A stretch of DNA of 63,222 nt from NCBI GenBank assembly GCA_008000375.1, contig SMOI01000111.1, positions 37,637 to 100,858 on the forward strand. Direction: 5' to 3'. Positions 8,861 to 19,876 of this stretch are shown in pieces. This stretch comes from Poteriospumella lacustris. Taxonomy: Eukaryota; Sar; Chrysophyceae; Chromulinales; Dinobryaceae. Position 1 is the stretch's first letter. Each line of letters begins with the position of its first letter. The notes beneath the pieces are model-generated. The model ran no database searches, had not been told where the DNA came from, and saw only the letters and a list, made by a program, of their open reading frames with translations. Position numbers and translations under genes: made by a program.

Positions 8861-11791
8861 TCATTTGTCAACGATAACGATGGGATAGAGCATTGACCGT
8901 CGATTGGTACCGTTATGGCGGGAGAGGAGCATCGTCTTGCTGTGCACCTCCCTGGCTGGGGGACGTGAGAAGTGACCATCACCGCGCATCGTCGATGAAA
9001 GATTCTCAGAGTTGCGGACTTCCTCAAGACAGCGCATAAGCGCTGTTTGTGAGGCCAATAGATATGATTGCAGTGCAGGTGGGACAGTCAACACTCCATT
9101 CAAACATGTGTTTGGCGCCTCCGTGGACGATGGAAGGAGAAACAATTCTCCTTCCCAGCGAATGGCACGCAGTTCAGATGACGTCGCTTGAGCAGGATGA
9201 TCGATAAACACTTTACCATTATCTAGACGATACACAAGCCTCGTTCCGTCTTGCCATTGGGCATGAAAGTCCGGTAGAGGAGAGTTGGACATGAGCATAC
9301 ATTTCATATCCAATCCTGGAGAATTGACGTCTGGTTCCAGCGGTGGCCGTGGCGGCGGTGGCGGCGGAACAGAGATATTGCTGGTTTCGCCATCCACTTC
9401 CAAGGACTGCTCAACATTTGATTGAGTCAGTTTGACAGATTCCCGTGACTGGAAGCTGCGATAGCGGTTATGACGTTGTTGTCCACTTCGATTCCGCAGC
9501 AGTGTTGACTGTGGTTGCATTCTGCTGGACGATGTATATAAAATGGCCTTTGGCAATTGACTCTGGACACCTTTCAATAGCCGATTCATCCGTCGCAATA
9601 ATGTGGCCAGAACTTCCGATTGTTTGGTGTCCGTATTCAGAATGGAACACTTCATTTCCTTCTTGCAGGTAACCGGATCTGCAACAGGAAACTCCTGGAT
9701 AGATAGTCCACGGTCATGGACGAAGATAATGGACGTCATTGATTTCGTCTTCGTTGCTTGAATCCACCGTTGACTTTCTTGAAGCTCGATAGTAGAGGGA
9801 GACATCGTGGTGTTTTGCATGGCGGTGTCGCGCTCTAACGATTCATTCACTTTGGTCGCAATCTTGTTCACCATTTCCTTGGTAACCGCACCCAACCATA
9901 GGCCATTTGTTGATAGAACCAATCGTATACTACCTGGCGATTGATGCTGATGCTGTGTTGTTGAATTTCGGTTCATATTCTCGACGTCACATGAAGTGTA
10001 CACCAGATGTCCCTCCTTGGTGTACAACAGCAAGTCGCCTTGTCGCGTGAACAGAAAAAATGGAGACAAATACGGAAGTTGCTCGACAATGTGGGCAAAA
10101 ACTGCGCCTGCAGACATAGAAGTGGTCGCTGACGAAGTTGCAAGCGCCAACGAGCTACTTGATGGTGGCTGGTGTGACATGATACTCACAGATGCTGTCA
10201 TCCACGTTGAGGACTGTGGCTGCTGCTTCGTACTGGAAATAGACGAAGCAAGTGACATATCTTGCACAGCTCGGGCCCAGTTCGATAGTCCCTCTTCAAC
10301 ATTTTGACTGACCAAGCTCATGTGCTGCCACAAGCCACCCGAACCACTACTTCGCCGTTGAACATCGCTCAGCAGGCTATTTTGCGACTGAGCCAAAGGC
10401 GATTTCCAATGTCCATACTGTGATATTGACCCTTCTGATCTTGAGAGAAGAGACGTTGGCTTTGAGAGGTGAGTGTGAGATTGAGACCATTGCCTTGAGT
10501 GCGAGTGCAGCTTGATCAAGGAATCCAACATGGGAGACTCCTCTCGACGAGGTGGTAGCAAATCGGAGCGCTGACTATTCAGCGGGCCCTTGAGGTGGTC
10601 ATTTGAATACGTTTCAGTTGATAGCGATAGGTTTGTAATCTTCGATCGCGCTGCTATTGTTTTCCGCCGTTGAGATGGGAAATCTTCCGTTGATCCGTCA
10701 TGAGCAAGACTGCTACCGTGGAAAGGTGACTGCTCGGTTCTAACTGACGTGGCATCGATCAATGAATTGGTCGGGTGTCCACTTGTGGATAAACGCAATC
10801 CTGCTGACCGAAGGCGATCGAAAATAGGAGAATATTTCATCAGCAAAGGATGCTGGTACATCCTGTCAACGCTGGGCCGTCTACTGGGATCCTGAAAACG
10901 TTTCGAAAAAAGTAATGCTGACAGTGTGGACATCAACATAGGGGTGGGGGTATGATGGCTTACCGTTTGAAACAATTGTAAAAGGAAGTCTTTGCTTTGC
11001 TCTGACAAGATTTCCTCGGGAGCGTCTTGGATAGTCTGAAAAATGCGCTGCAGCGCCGATTTTCTTGTTCCCATGTCGCCGGATATCCACTGCCGAGCTT
11101 CATCTTGTTCGAATAAAGGTTCTCCCATCACCAGAGAATAGTACAAGGCCCCAATTGACCAAATATCTGCCGGATAGCCATGAGCTTCATTGCTCACTAT
11201 TTCAGGAGCAATGTAATTGGGTGTCCCACACAATGTGTAGTGCTCCTCATCCGGATGCTGCAGTTGTATCGCCAATCCAAAATCGCACAGCTTAACGGAC
11301 AGTAGCTCTACGTTGTTGGTGTTGCTTGACGATATCGAAGACGATGATGAATTTCCTTCAAGAAGCTGCGGTTGAAATACATCATGAATCAACACGTTGG
11401 ATAGCTTCAGGTCCCTATGGACCAAGCCATTGCTGTGCAAGTAACCGATCGCACTCATAATCTGCCGAACAATAAAAACAGCCTCCACCTCACCTAGCCT
11501 CTGCCTTCGGCGTAAATACCGAAATAAGTTGCCAGTTTCACAAAGCTCCATAACAATGTAATAGTAATTTTCATCTTCCAGCGACTGAAATGCCGAAGCT
11601 ATGTTCGGGTGATGCAAGCTGTTGTGAATACGAATTTCATTTTCTATTCGGTGAAGTAGATTGTTCACTCTAAGTTTTCCCTTGTCGATACATTTCACTG
11701 CTACTTCCCGTTGGTGAAGGCGATCTACTGCCTTGTAGACAACTGCAAACCCTCCTTCCCCAATCACTTGGCCAAAATCATACTTCTCCAT
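8861..11791 (-). CDS. PLK4: PLK4-like Ser/Thr kinase (polo-like kinase 4/SAK)
   Basis: Exons 11791-10964 and 10891-8861 encode 952 residues. The kinase domain occupies residues ~1-290: glycine loop GEGGFAVVY, lysine in AVKCID, HRDLKLSN, DFGLA, and the activation segment HYTLCGTPNYIAPE, which with the following HG and DIWS is characteristic of PLK4. The C-terminal third has globular segments consistent with cryptic polo boxes (~residues 525-690), and a last polo-box-like segment begins near residue 800 (MLMSNSPLPDF). PLK4 triggers centriole duplication. The single 72-nt intron is a multiple of three with no stop; splicing it restores QTDPSRRP of the kinase C-lobe. The ATG at 11791 directly precedes the domain. 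It is divergent from condensin subunit 1. Confidence 0.85.
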   Translation of the reverse strand: MEKYDFGQVIGEGGFAVVYKAVDRLHQREVAVKCIDKGKLRVNNLLHRIENEIRIHNSLHHPNIASAFQSLEDENYYYIVMELCETGNLFRYLRRRQRLGEVEAVFIVRQIMSAIGYLHSNGLVHRDLKLSNVLIHDVFQPQLLEGNSSSSSISSSNTNNVELLSVKLCDFGLAIQLQHPDEEHYTLCGTPNYIAPEIVSNEAHGYPADIWSIGALYYSLVMGEPLFEQDEARQWISGDMGTRKSALQRIFQTIQDAPEEILSEQSKDFLLQLFQTVSHHTPTPMLMSTLSALLFSKRFQDPSRRPSVDRMYQHPLLMKYSPIFDRLRSAGLRLSTSGHPTNSLIDATSVRTEQSPFHGSSLAHDGSTEDFPSQRRKTIAARSKITNLSLSTETYSNDHLKGPLNSQRSDLLPPRREESPMLDSLIKLHSHSRQWSQSHTHLSKPTSLLSRSEGSISQYGHWKSPLAQSQNSLLSDVQRRSSGSGGLWQHMSLVSQNVEEGLSNWARAVQDMSLASSISSTKQQPQSSTWMTASVSIMSHQPPSSSSLALATSSATTSMSAGAVFAHIVEQLPYLSPFFLFTRQGDLLLYTKEGHLVYTSCDVENMNRNSTTQHQHQSPGSIRLVLSTNGLWLGAVTKEMVNKIATKVNESLERDTAMQNTTMSPSTIELQESQRWIQATKTKSMTSIIFVHDRGLSIQEFPVADPVTCKKEMKCSILNTDTKQSEVLATLLRRMNRLLKGVQSQLPKAILYTSSSRMQPQSTLLRNRSGQQRHNRYRSFQSRESVKLTQSNVEQSLEVDGETSNISVPPPPPPRPPLEPDVNSPGLDMKCMLMSNSPLPDFHAQWQDGTRLVYRLDNGKVFIDHPAQATSSELRAIRWEGELFLLPSSTEAPNTCLNGVLTVPPALQSYLLASQTALMRCLEEVRNSENLSSTMRGDGHFSRPPAREVHSKTMLLSRHNGTNRRSMLYPIVIVDK

Positions 11792-12306
11792 TTCTTGGTC
11801 ATGGAGCAGGACTTTTGGTGTCAACACAATTTTAAGGGGAAGAACAAAAGCTGGGTTCGCTTCTTGGGAATTCGTTTGAAAATCACTTTCGATGAATTCA
11901 ATCTAACAAGAAATCAAAATTGGCGATGGTTCGATTGTTTGCGGATGATGGTGATGGCTACAGTTAATCTCACCCAGAAACACACCTGTTCCTCAATACT
12001 AGGTTGACTTAGCCGTTTGTTTGGGGCGTCACACCCAAACTTGAAACTGAACTGAAAATGCGAGTGAGGACGTGAGAGATGAACGATTCCCTTTCCGGGA
12101 TTGTTGGCCTTGACTTGGGCAGCGTTGCTATGACTCCGATTGGAAATTGATTGTTTGATCCTTCTGATAGATCATTTTCCTTGACAAGGGGTAAACCATT
12201 CGAAAGAAACCGTGAGCACGCGGGAATAGCAGTGCTTCTTTTGCATAGGTTTTGGTGTGACTTGCCTCTTCTCTTGTTGTCAGCAGAATAGAAAAAGTCA
12301 GTGATC
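11792..12306. promoter_or_regulatory. shared divergent promoter region, PLK4-like kinase / condensin
   Basis: 515 nt separate the two start codons. Both genes act in the cell-division cycle, so shared control is plausible. I could not identify a specific factor site by eye. Confidence 0.45.
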
Positions 12307-15300
12307 ATGGAGTTGAAAATTCCTTCAAAGTTTGAAGACCTGTACTTTGATGAGGCTGGAGAGTATGGGTACGATTTGATTAGCCAAAATTTAGTTGCGA
12401 CCAGGAACTTACAAGTGTGTGATGTTGATTGTCCGGACAGATTTGGGGTGTCTTTGGACGATTCCCCTTCTGATCGCGATTTGCAGCTTTCCGAGGCTCT
12501 TTCAGGTATTTCTCTTTCGAATTCGATGTTTAGTGCGTTGCTTAATGCCTGCCATTCGTATTCCGCAGACTTCGTGGACACTTGCAAGTCGATTGGCCAT
12601 TCTCAGCTTACCAACGGAGTGATCAACCAAAACATTTTCACCCTCATTAAGAATTTTGATTCCTTATCAGCAGAATGCAAAGCCTCATTAGTGGAAGACT
12701 TAAGTGAGTTGGTGAAGCTCACTCTCGACGAATTGTCATCTGGAAAGCCTGTCACTGATACCATTAAGCATAATGGAAAGAAGACCTTGTTCTATTTCAT
12801 TCAACTCGTCATCAAGGCGGAAGATTCGCGAAATGGATCTACTTCAACCTCGAGTGGAGCGGATAAGGCGTCGAAGACAAAATCTAGCAAGAAGAAATCA
12901 TCGGGAAGCTTCGATTGGGCCCAAGAACAACGGAAGAAGTGCCTGACCGCCTTCAAGGACATCGTTACCTCTGAGATCGGTCAACTTTGGACTATGGGCA
13001 TTGTGGAAGAGCCTTTCTTGAAAAGCATTTGGTCTTATTGTTTGGATTTGCTTGTGGAGCGTCCCGCTGGTATCGCTGGAAATGGCAACAATGAAACCTC
13101 CAGTCGATCGCTGGCAATCCATATCATCGGGAATGTTGTGCGTCATTTTGGTGGCGTCTCCACCAGTGGATCGTATTGCGCTCTCTCCACTGCCATTCTT
13201 GATGGCATTATTCGTATGGAACATATGGCTGTCTATGCGGGAGAAATTTGCCATCAAGAGAAAGTGCAAAGCAGTCACGACAGTCATTCGAAGCCTATCG
13301 CAATGACAATGGAATTGGTGGCAGAAATCAGCAAAATGAATCTGGGATTGGTGTCTGCTCAAGGTGTGAAGAACATCAGCAGTTTCATTGAATCTTATGC
13401 CAAGGCAGACCCAGACTCATTCAGCTTGTTCATCCCCACGATGATCAAACAAGTCGATTCTCCTGCTCATCAGATGCGTAGTGCGATGATTCAAGCCATG
13501 GGCCATGTGATCGAATATATTCGAGAAGTCATCGCCACTCCTATTGGAGACAATGCAGATTCAAAGCCTTCCTTCAATAACCGACATGCGCTTCTCCGTC
13601 AACGTGACGATCTGTTGAACATTCTCGTGGAAAGAACGCACGACATCAACCCCTACACCCGTGCCTCTCTGTTGAAAGTGTGGGCTGCGTTGATTGATTC
13701 CAATGCTGTTCCTGTCAAGCGCATGGGCTCCATCGCTGAAGTCGCTTTGGATCGTTTATTCGATAAAAACTCGTTTGTGCGTCGCAGTGCGTTGGCATTG
13801 TTCACGTCGTTGGTCGATGGGAACCCGTTCACCGGCAAATTGGACATGGCTATTTTCGAACAACAGAAAACCGAATTGGAAAAGTTGATTGAAATTCGTT
13901 TGCAAGAATTGAGTGAAACAATGGCTTCCAAACTCGCGGCTGAAGCTGAAAAGGCGGAGCTACGTAAGAAGCGCGCAGAAGAAGGTGGGAAGTCCGCGTC
14001 GGAAGAAGAAGAGGAAGAAGAAGCTTTGGATGAGGATGAACTCTTTGCCGATGCGGAAGCCGATGAAATCATGGTCGACCTGCGTGCCAAGCATGATTAT
14101 GTATCCTCTGCGACGGAGTTTATGAAGGCGATTGGCAGTGCGTTAACACGGATTGCGGAAATGTTGGAATCGAAGAATGTGTCCGACGTGGTCGAAGCGA
14201 TTGGATTCTTTGGCCGCGCCATCAACTTCCAAGTCCATGGTGCCCTCGAGGAGTTCACCAAGGCCTTTAAGTTGATCTGGCACAACGATGCCTCGGTGCG
14301 ACAAGAGTTGCAAACGGTGTTCATTCAAGTTTACTTCACCGATGGTGCCAAAGAACACGCGAAATTGTTGTCCCCACGGGAAATCGCCATCAACTTGACA
14401 CATGTCATCGCCTCGTGTGAAGATGTCCATTTGACATCGCTCGAAGAGATTCTGGGTGAACTCTCCGCTCAACCATCGTTGGTTGGCTTTGATTTTTTAC
14501 CGTTGGAAGAGTGGTTGCAAGCCTTGTTGGACCTGGGTCTTCATCCTCCGACGACACCATTGACCAATGATCGCAGTGTGTCGTATCTATCCGCGGGAAT
14601 GTATGCCATCAGCATGTTGACCGCGCGTACGCATGAGAAACATGTTGATGTGCTGGTGCAATTCGTTCCCAACTTGCTCAGTGCTGGACTGGGTGAAGAC
14701 GTCTTGAACAAACGTGATTTGGATACCATCCGATACACCATCGCCGCCGTCACGAAGATCTACAAGATGTTTCAAGTGGCGGTCGAGAAGAAAGGAGGAG
14801 CCACCTTGACGGCGTCGTTGAATCCCGCGTTGTTGCAGGATGCGTTGATTTCAATGCAGAAAGTGATCACGTGGGCCGTGTTCTTGTCGAACGATACGGT
14901 GACACAAGCTTGGTTCAGTACCTGTGAGGAAGCGATTCAAGCGATTTTCCAATTGCACGAGTCTCCCGAGGTGGTCATGGATCGCATCATTCACTTTGTT
15001 CACGCCAGTCTGTTCGCAGAGCCTGCTTCCTCTGTCGCTACCGCAGAGGAAGCGGAAGCACCTGCTGAATGGACGTGTACACAAAGTCAGTTGGCTGCGT
15101 TCTTCTTCATTCTGGGTCAAACCGCCGTCAATATCGTCGTGTATGTCGAAGATATCGCGGCGAAGGTCAAACGCCGGTTGCGTGAAAATATTGAATCCGG
15201 CAAAACGGTGGGTCACGAGGGTGACAAGGCCCCAACCGCAGGTGCAGAGAACAACATCTCGGATTTCGAAGAACAAATGGGTGTCGCTGCTGCGATGGAC

Positions 15301-16833
15301 GCCGAACATGACCAAGAGGTTCATGTGTTGATTGAGAAGGAATTGGTCCTGAGCAACCTCTTAGGTGCCTTCTTACCCTTGGTGACCTACGTGGCCGCCA
15401 ACGATCAACGCCAATTCTCGGCACCGGTGTTGCATGATACTGCGGTGTTGACCTTGTGTCGCTTCGCCACCGTCTCCAGTGTGGCCTGCGAACAAAGTTT
15501 GCCGTTGATTTTCACCATTTTGGAACGACAAGTGAGCAATGCCGGTCTTCGTACGACAATTACCGTCGCCCTTGGTGATTTGGCGTTCCGTTTTCCCAAT
15601 ACCTTTGAACCCTGGACGAACCATTTGTATGCCCGCTTGAGTGATGACAACGTCGACGTACGTTACAATAGCCTGGTCGTCATCACGCACTTGGTCTTGA
15701 ACGACATGATCAAAGTGAAAGGGCAAGTGAGTCACGTGGCGATGGCCTTGAACGATACCGAACCACGTATTCGTGATTTGGCGCGGTTGTTTTTCATCAA
15801 ACTCTCCGAGCGATCGAACAACCCTGTCTTTAACTTGCTGGGTGATATCATCTCCAATTTCTCACGTGACAATGCCACTGCCACCACCGCGGCCGAGGAG
15901 GCCACCAATGGCGTAGTGGTACCCGATACACAACTGAAATCCCAGTTGGAAATGCCCACGTTGACTGAGGAAGCCTTCCAACAGACGATGCACTTCATGT
16001 TGTCCTTCGTACAGAAGGATAAACATGCGGACATGTTGTTGGAACGTCTGTTGATTCGTTTGGGGGCGGCAGAAACCATTCGCCAACGTCGTTACTTGGC
16101 GTATTGTATCTCAGAATTGACGGTGACGGAGAAAGGTCTGAAGAAACTCGTCGAGATGATCAAGTAAGTGTTGCACGCCACCCCCCTCCTCTGTTATTGT
16201 GTTGTCTGACGACCTGAACCGATGGCGATGTGCTCCCTGTGTAGGACGATCAAGGTGGCTTTGCTCGATGAAAACGTGTTTCAGTATTTCCGCGCGATGT
16301 TGGCCCGTGCCAAGAAGTCACGTGCACCCGGCAGCAGTGGTGCAGGCGCGACGACGGCGGCGGGTGCCGCTGCTGCGGAAGATGGCGCGACGAGTGGCGC
16401 GGCGGCTGGCGCTCCATCGGCAGTGGTGAGCAAATCGCTGGTCGAGGAGGTTGAGCAAGCGTTGCTGGCAGCGATCTCTGGAAACGAAGATGGCCAGGGG
16501 CAGGTTTTGACGGCCATCGGTGAGGACGGAGGCGATGGAGACGGTGCCGGTGACGAGGAAGCGTCAGCCCAGTCAAAGGCGGTCAAGAAAGTGGGCAGCT
16601 CGGCTGCGTCCAAGAAAGCATCGTCGTCTAAAGCCAGCAAAGCTGCGAAAAAGACGACGAGCAAGAAGAAGCGCAGTACGAAGTATGAATCCGAGAGCGA
16701 CGACGGCGATGACGGAGCCGACGAGGACGACGAGGACGACGACGAAGAGGAGGCTCCGGCAGCCAAGAGCAAAGGCAAAACATCTGGAGGTCGCCGAGGG
16801 CGACAAATTCAATTGGACGATGAAGATGATTAA
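12307..16833 (+). CDS. NCAPD2: condensin complex subunit 1 (NCAPD2/Cnd1/Ycs4)
   Basis: Exons 12307-16163 and 16245-16833 encode 1481 residues, the usual size of this HEAT-repeat subunit. The diagnostic C-terminal Cnd1 segment starts near residue 1117 (VRYNSLVVITHLVLNDMIK, then KGQVS.VAMAL, PRIRDLARLFF and NPVFNLLGDIIS). An acidic linker (EEEEEEEALDEDE) lies near residue 570. The tail after the splice is alanine- and lysine-rich, then strongly acidic (DDEDDDEEE), ending in a basic GGRRGRQ patch followed by an acidic LDDEDD end. Condensin I compacts mitotic chromosomes. The 81-nt intron joins codon AA|G. The second half of the gene is clearly richer in G+C at third positions than the first exon start, so codon use shifts along the gene. 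Confidence 0.95.
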
Positions 16834-17644
16834 GCGTCGTACCAGTTCCCTAGTCCAATGTTGCTGTTGGGAGATTGGAGAGAGATACATACCGCAGAGA
16901 CGCAGTGGCGGAGTAGATCTGCCACTGGTCGCTGAGTAAATATAAATACTTTTTACGTGGAAATTCAATTTATTGTAAGCCAAGGCATCAATGTATAACT
17001 TTATTGCAAGCCACTCTTTATTTGACCTAGATCGCGTGGGAAGATTCGTTGGCCGCTCATCAGGTAGTACGACCCAGCAGAGCGTCGCGACGACAAAGTG
17101 GCAGTCCAAGTTTAGCATCGTCATGATCTTAGAAAATTTTTCTTTTGCCCAAATAAGACTTAACTATCAAAATTCTACCGGACTCCATAAAAAGAAAAAT
17201 TGTAGACTATCACCAAGATGTTCATTTGTGCATGTTTTGGTCGGTAGCCACATTGGCATGGACGAGCAAAAGGCGTTACATTTTTGGTCTCTCCTCTCCC
17301 GTGTGACGTGACCGTGCTCATTCTGCCATTGATGAGTCGTCACTAATTCCGAATGACCACAGGCAATCAAGCAGACATGATTATCATCCACGAAAAAGGG
17401 AATAAACCAAAGAGAAAAATGTTTGTTTGCTGACGTGCTGCAAGTCCATGTGTGCGCTTGAATGCAACAGAGGATTTGACTGATGCTGTCGGCTCAAGGA
17501 ATCCGCCGTGCACTTGTTAGAGAATGAAGTGATTTTGACCCGAACTGCCACCGTGATGGTTCACTTGGCTATCTGTTCAAAAGATCAGTAGAGAAGGAAT
17601 TGTTGGTTAGCCATTTTTCATTTCCATTTTCCCCGACGGACAGA
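16834..17644. other. intergenic
   Basis: 811 nt between two plus-strand genes, holding the condensin 3' region and the next promoter. Minus-strand open frames here overlap the condensin tail antisense and resemble nothing known. Confidence 0.4.
16936..16942 (+). terminator. GTAAATA 3'-flank motif (condensin)
   Basis: GAGTAAATATAA, about 100 nt after the condensin stop codon; one of the recurrent 3' motifs. Confidence 0.35.
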
Positions 17645-19259
17645 ATGGACGATTCCACTGTCTTCGATGCGTTGGCACCTGATTCACAGAGTGGTAGCGA
17701 AGGCTTCCAAGGAATAGACATCCTCCCCTTTCTCTTTCCCGTTCAAGTAGAGCCAGAATATGAAAGTTTTCGCGTGAACTTCTGTGATCGGCTTCTCGGT
17801 GAATTGTATACGGCACAACGACAGCGACGTATCCAAGAAATCCGTCGAAATATCGCACGAAGCCTTGACTTAGCCGCTGGGTCCGAGACATTGTCACTAT
17901 CCAATGGTACAGCAGATGATGGGGATGCTATCGAGACCAAAACCGGTGAGTGATGCGAGTATTCAGTAACGTACACATCGTATACATGACTTTGGCTGAT
18001 ACCCACTTGCAGGACGACCATCGACCAAGGAGGAGTCGTCAGCATTCCTTCCAAAATCAAGTGATGCGCTGAAAGAGAGTGAAGGTTTGCCACCATTGCA
18101 AACCAGCTTTTTATGTGACACGCCGCTGAGTATCTTCTGCTCTCCCTCCCCTACGGTGTGCAAGTTGTCGCCTGCCTCAATGACCTGTTCTTGGGCGATG
18201 AGTTCTGAAGCCCGTGACGCAACCACCAGAGCAATAGTAGGCAGGAGTTCTCCTCCGATGTCCACACGTATTGGTCGATCGACATTGCTATCCTCGACGT
18301 TCCACCTGAGCTGCCTCACCGAGAACGGTACTGCACCTCCCACTGATGGCCTGTCCACCGAGGACAAGAAACCCATCTCGATCGACACGACCATGGAAGA
18401 AACCACCGATGACTACGATGCGCTTAGCCTGGTGGAGTCCAGTAGAAACCCGCTGGAAGAGGATGACCACTCGACCGCGGATATCTATCCTACCCCCGCG
18501 GTACGATACGGTCGAAACAGTGGTCTGCGACGGTTAGAAGACCTCAAACGCAGGTTACAAGACGATGCCTTTCATCACCATCGTAGTACCTTATTGGAAG
18601 AAGAAGTGCGATGGGAATTACGTCTGCCCATATGTTATCGCTGGAGACGGTGTGGTGGTGCACGGGTGGTTGACGACGGAGTATCCCCAACGGCTCCTCT
18701 GTCTACGATGTCCACCGACAGTTTTCGAGAGTCGAAATGGTTCCATTTCGGCAATCGATGGTGGGTGATGCATTTCGGGATCACTGCCTCATCAGCTGCG
18801 TCGGTAGCGTCAGCTGCGTCGGCAGCGTCGGCTGGCCCTGGTGCTGCTGGTGCTGCTGTTGCGGCGGTTGCTTCCGATGCTGACGGGAAGACCGAGGACG
18901 TGTTTTGCTATTTGCACGTGTGTCCCGCTGAGCGGTTACTGGAGCCAGCGTACGTGGCCATGGAATGTTGGTTGTTCCCATCGGTGTTGTCCGCGTCTTT
19001 GTCGTCTGCCCCGAGTGGCCATCATCGACGGGATTTTCCCAGCGATGTGTGCTTTGGCTGCGTGGACAGCGGCGAGGAAGGTATCCCGCAGCAGCAGCAC
19101 GGCGGCGGCAAGGGACCCACGGGGGCGGTGCAGGGATGGGACCGCTTCATCGCGACCGACCAGTTGCCGTTGTATGTCAACGACGACGGGAAAATCCAAT
19201 TGACCCTGATCATGCGTAGTCGCCTAGGCGCTCATGGCCAGCTGCTGGGGAGCAATTGA
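17645..19259 (+). CDS. hypothetical protein, possible MATH-like C-terminal domain
   Basis: Exons 17645-17945 and 18013-19259 (67-nt intron) encode 515 residues. I do not recognise the whole protein. Residues ~20-75 contain a helical, charged segment (QRQRRIQEIRRNIARSL) that could be a coiled coil. The middle is low-complexity. The C-terminal ~180 residues include KWFHFGNRWWVMHFG, FCYLHVCPAE, MECWLFP, WDRFIATDQLPLYV and DDGKIQLTLIMR. That order (W..F..W, a beta strand with C, then WDRF...L..Y...DGK) is reminiscent of a divergent MATH/TRAF-type beta sandwich; this is an inference. The domain is interrupted by alanine/serine and glycine/glutamine inserts. Confidence 0.65.
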
Positions 19260-19876
19260 GAGGTGGGCGATGGGCCGTCCATCTGGACTCCGTCAGCCGA
19301 ACACTACCCCCCCCCCCCGAAACGGCTCCGACATCAACCACGCGCACTACAAGACACAAGTCAGACGAGTAAACGAGTAGAACTGCACACACCCACACAC
19401 CCACCCACCCACACGCATGAGACGAAAATATAATTTATCGTTGGCAAGGTACAGTGCGAAAAAACGGAGAAACAAACAAAAAAGGGGACCGGGGAGGAAA
19501 ACAAAACAAACAAACGAAACACAGAGCAGCCGAGACAACTAAAACCGTTCTCGTTCTTTCTGTTGCTGGGCTTCTTCAATTTTTAATCGGTTTGGTTGGT
19601 TGGTTGGTTGGTTGGTTGATTGCTGTGAATAGAATAATGGCGGAACTAAGCTGGATTCTGCGGTTATCTTCGTGGAGAGATCATGTGCTCCCTGATATCT
19701 CACGATGGCCGCGGTAGACGAGAAACATAACATAACATGAACACGCAGCGACACAAGAACAACACACACACACGAGCGGACAACACCGCGGAGGTGTGAG
19801 CGGCCATCACCTGTCAGTGAACAGCGAACACCAACAAGCGAACGCCAACAACTGGGCCAAGCCAAGCGGAACGCTT
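19260..19876. other. intergenic with strongly skewed simple sequence
   Basis: The first 290 nt after the stop are T-poor and A/C-rich (CACACCC and ACAAAC runs), including a run of 11 C near 19308-19318. The composition then flips to T-rich with (GGTT)n near 19586-19616. The two genes converge here, and each half resembles the 3' region of its own gene. Confidence 0.5.

Noticed and set aside
10892-10963. Reading the PLK4-like gene as one uninterrupted exon
   Set aside because: The 24 extra codons would break the kinase C-lobe at QT|DPSRRP and are bounded by good GT-AG sites, so an intron is far more likely.
16281-16778. 165-codon minus-strand frame of poly-Ser/Ala type opposite the condensin tail
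   Set aside because: Antisense of the acidic and alanine-rich condensin tail; no start context or homology.
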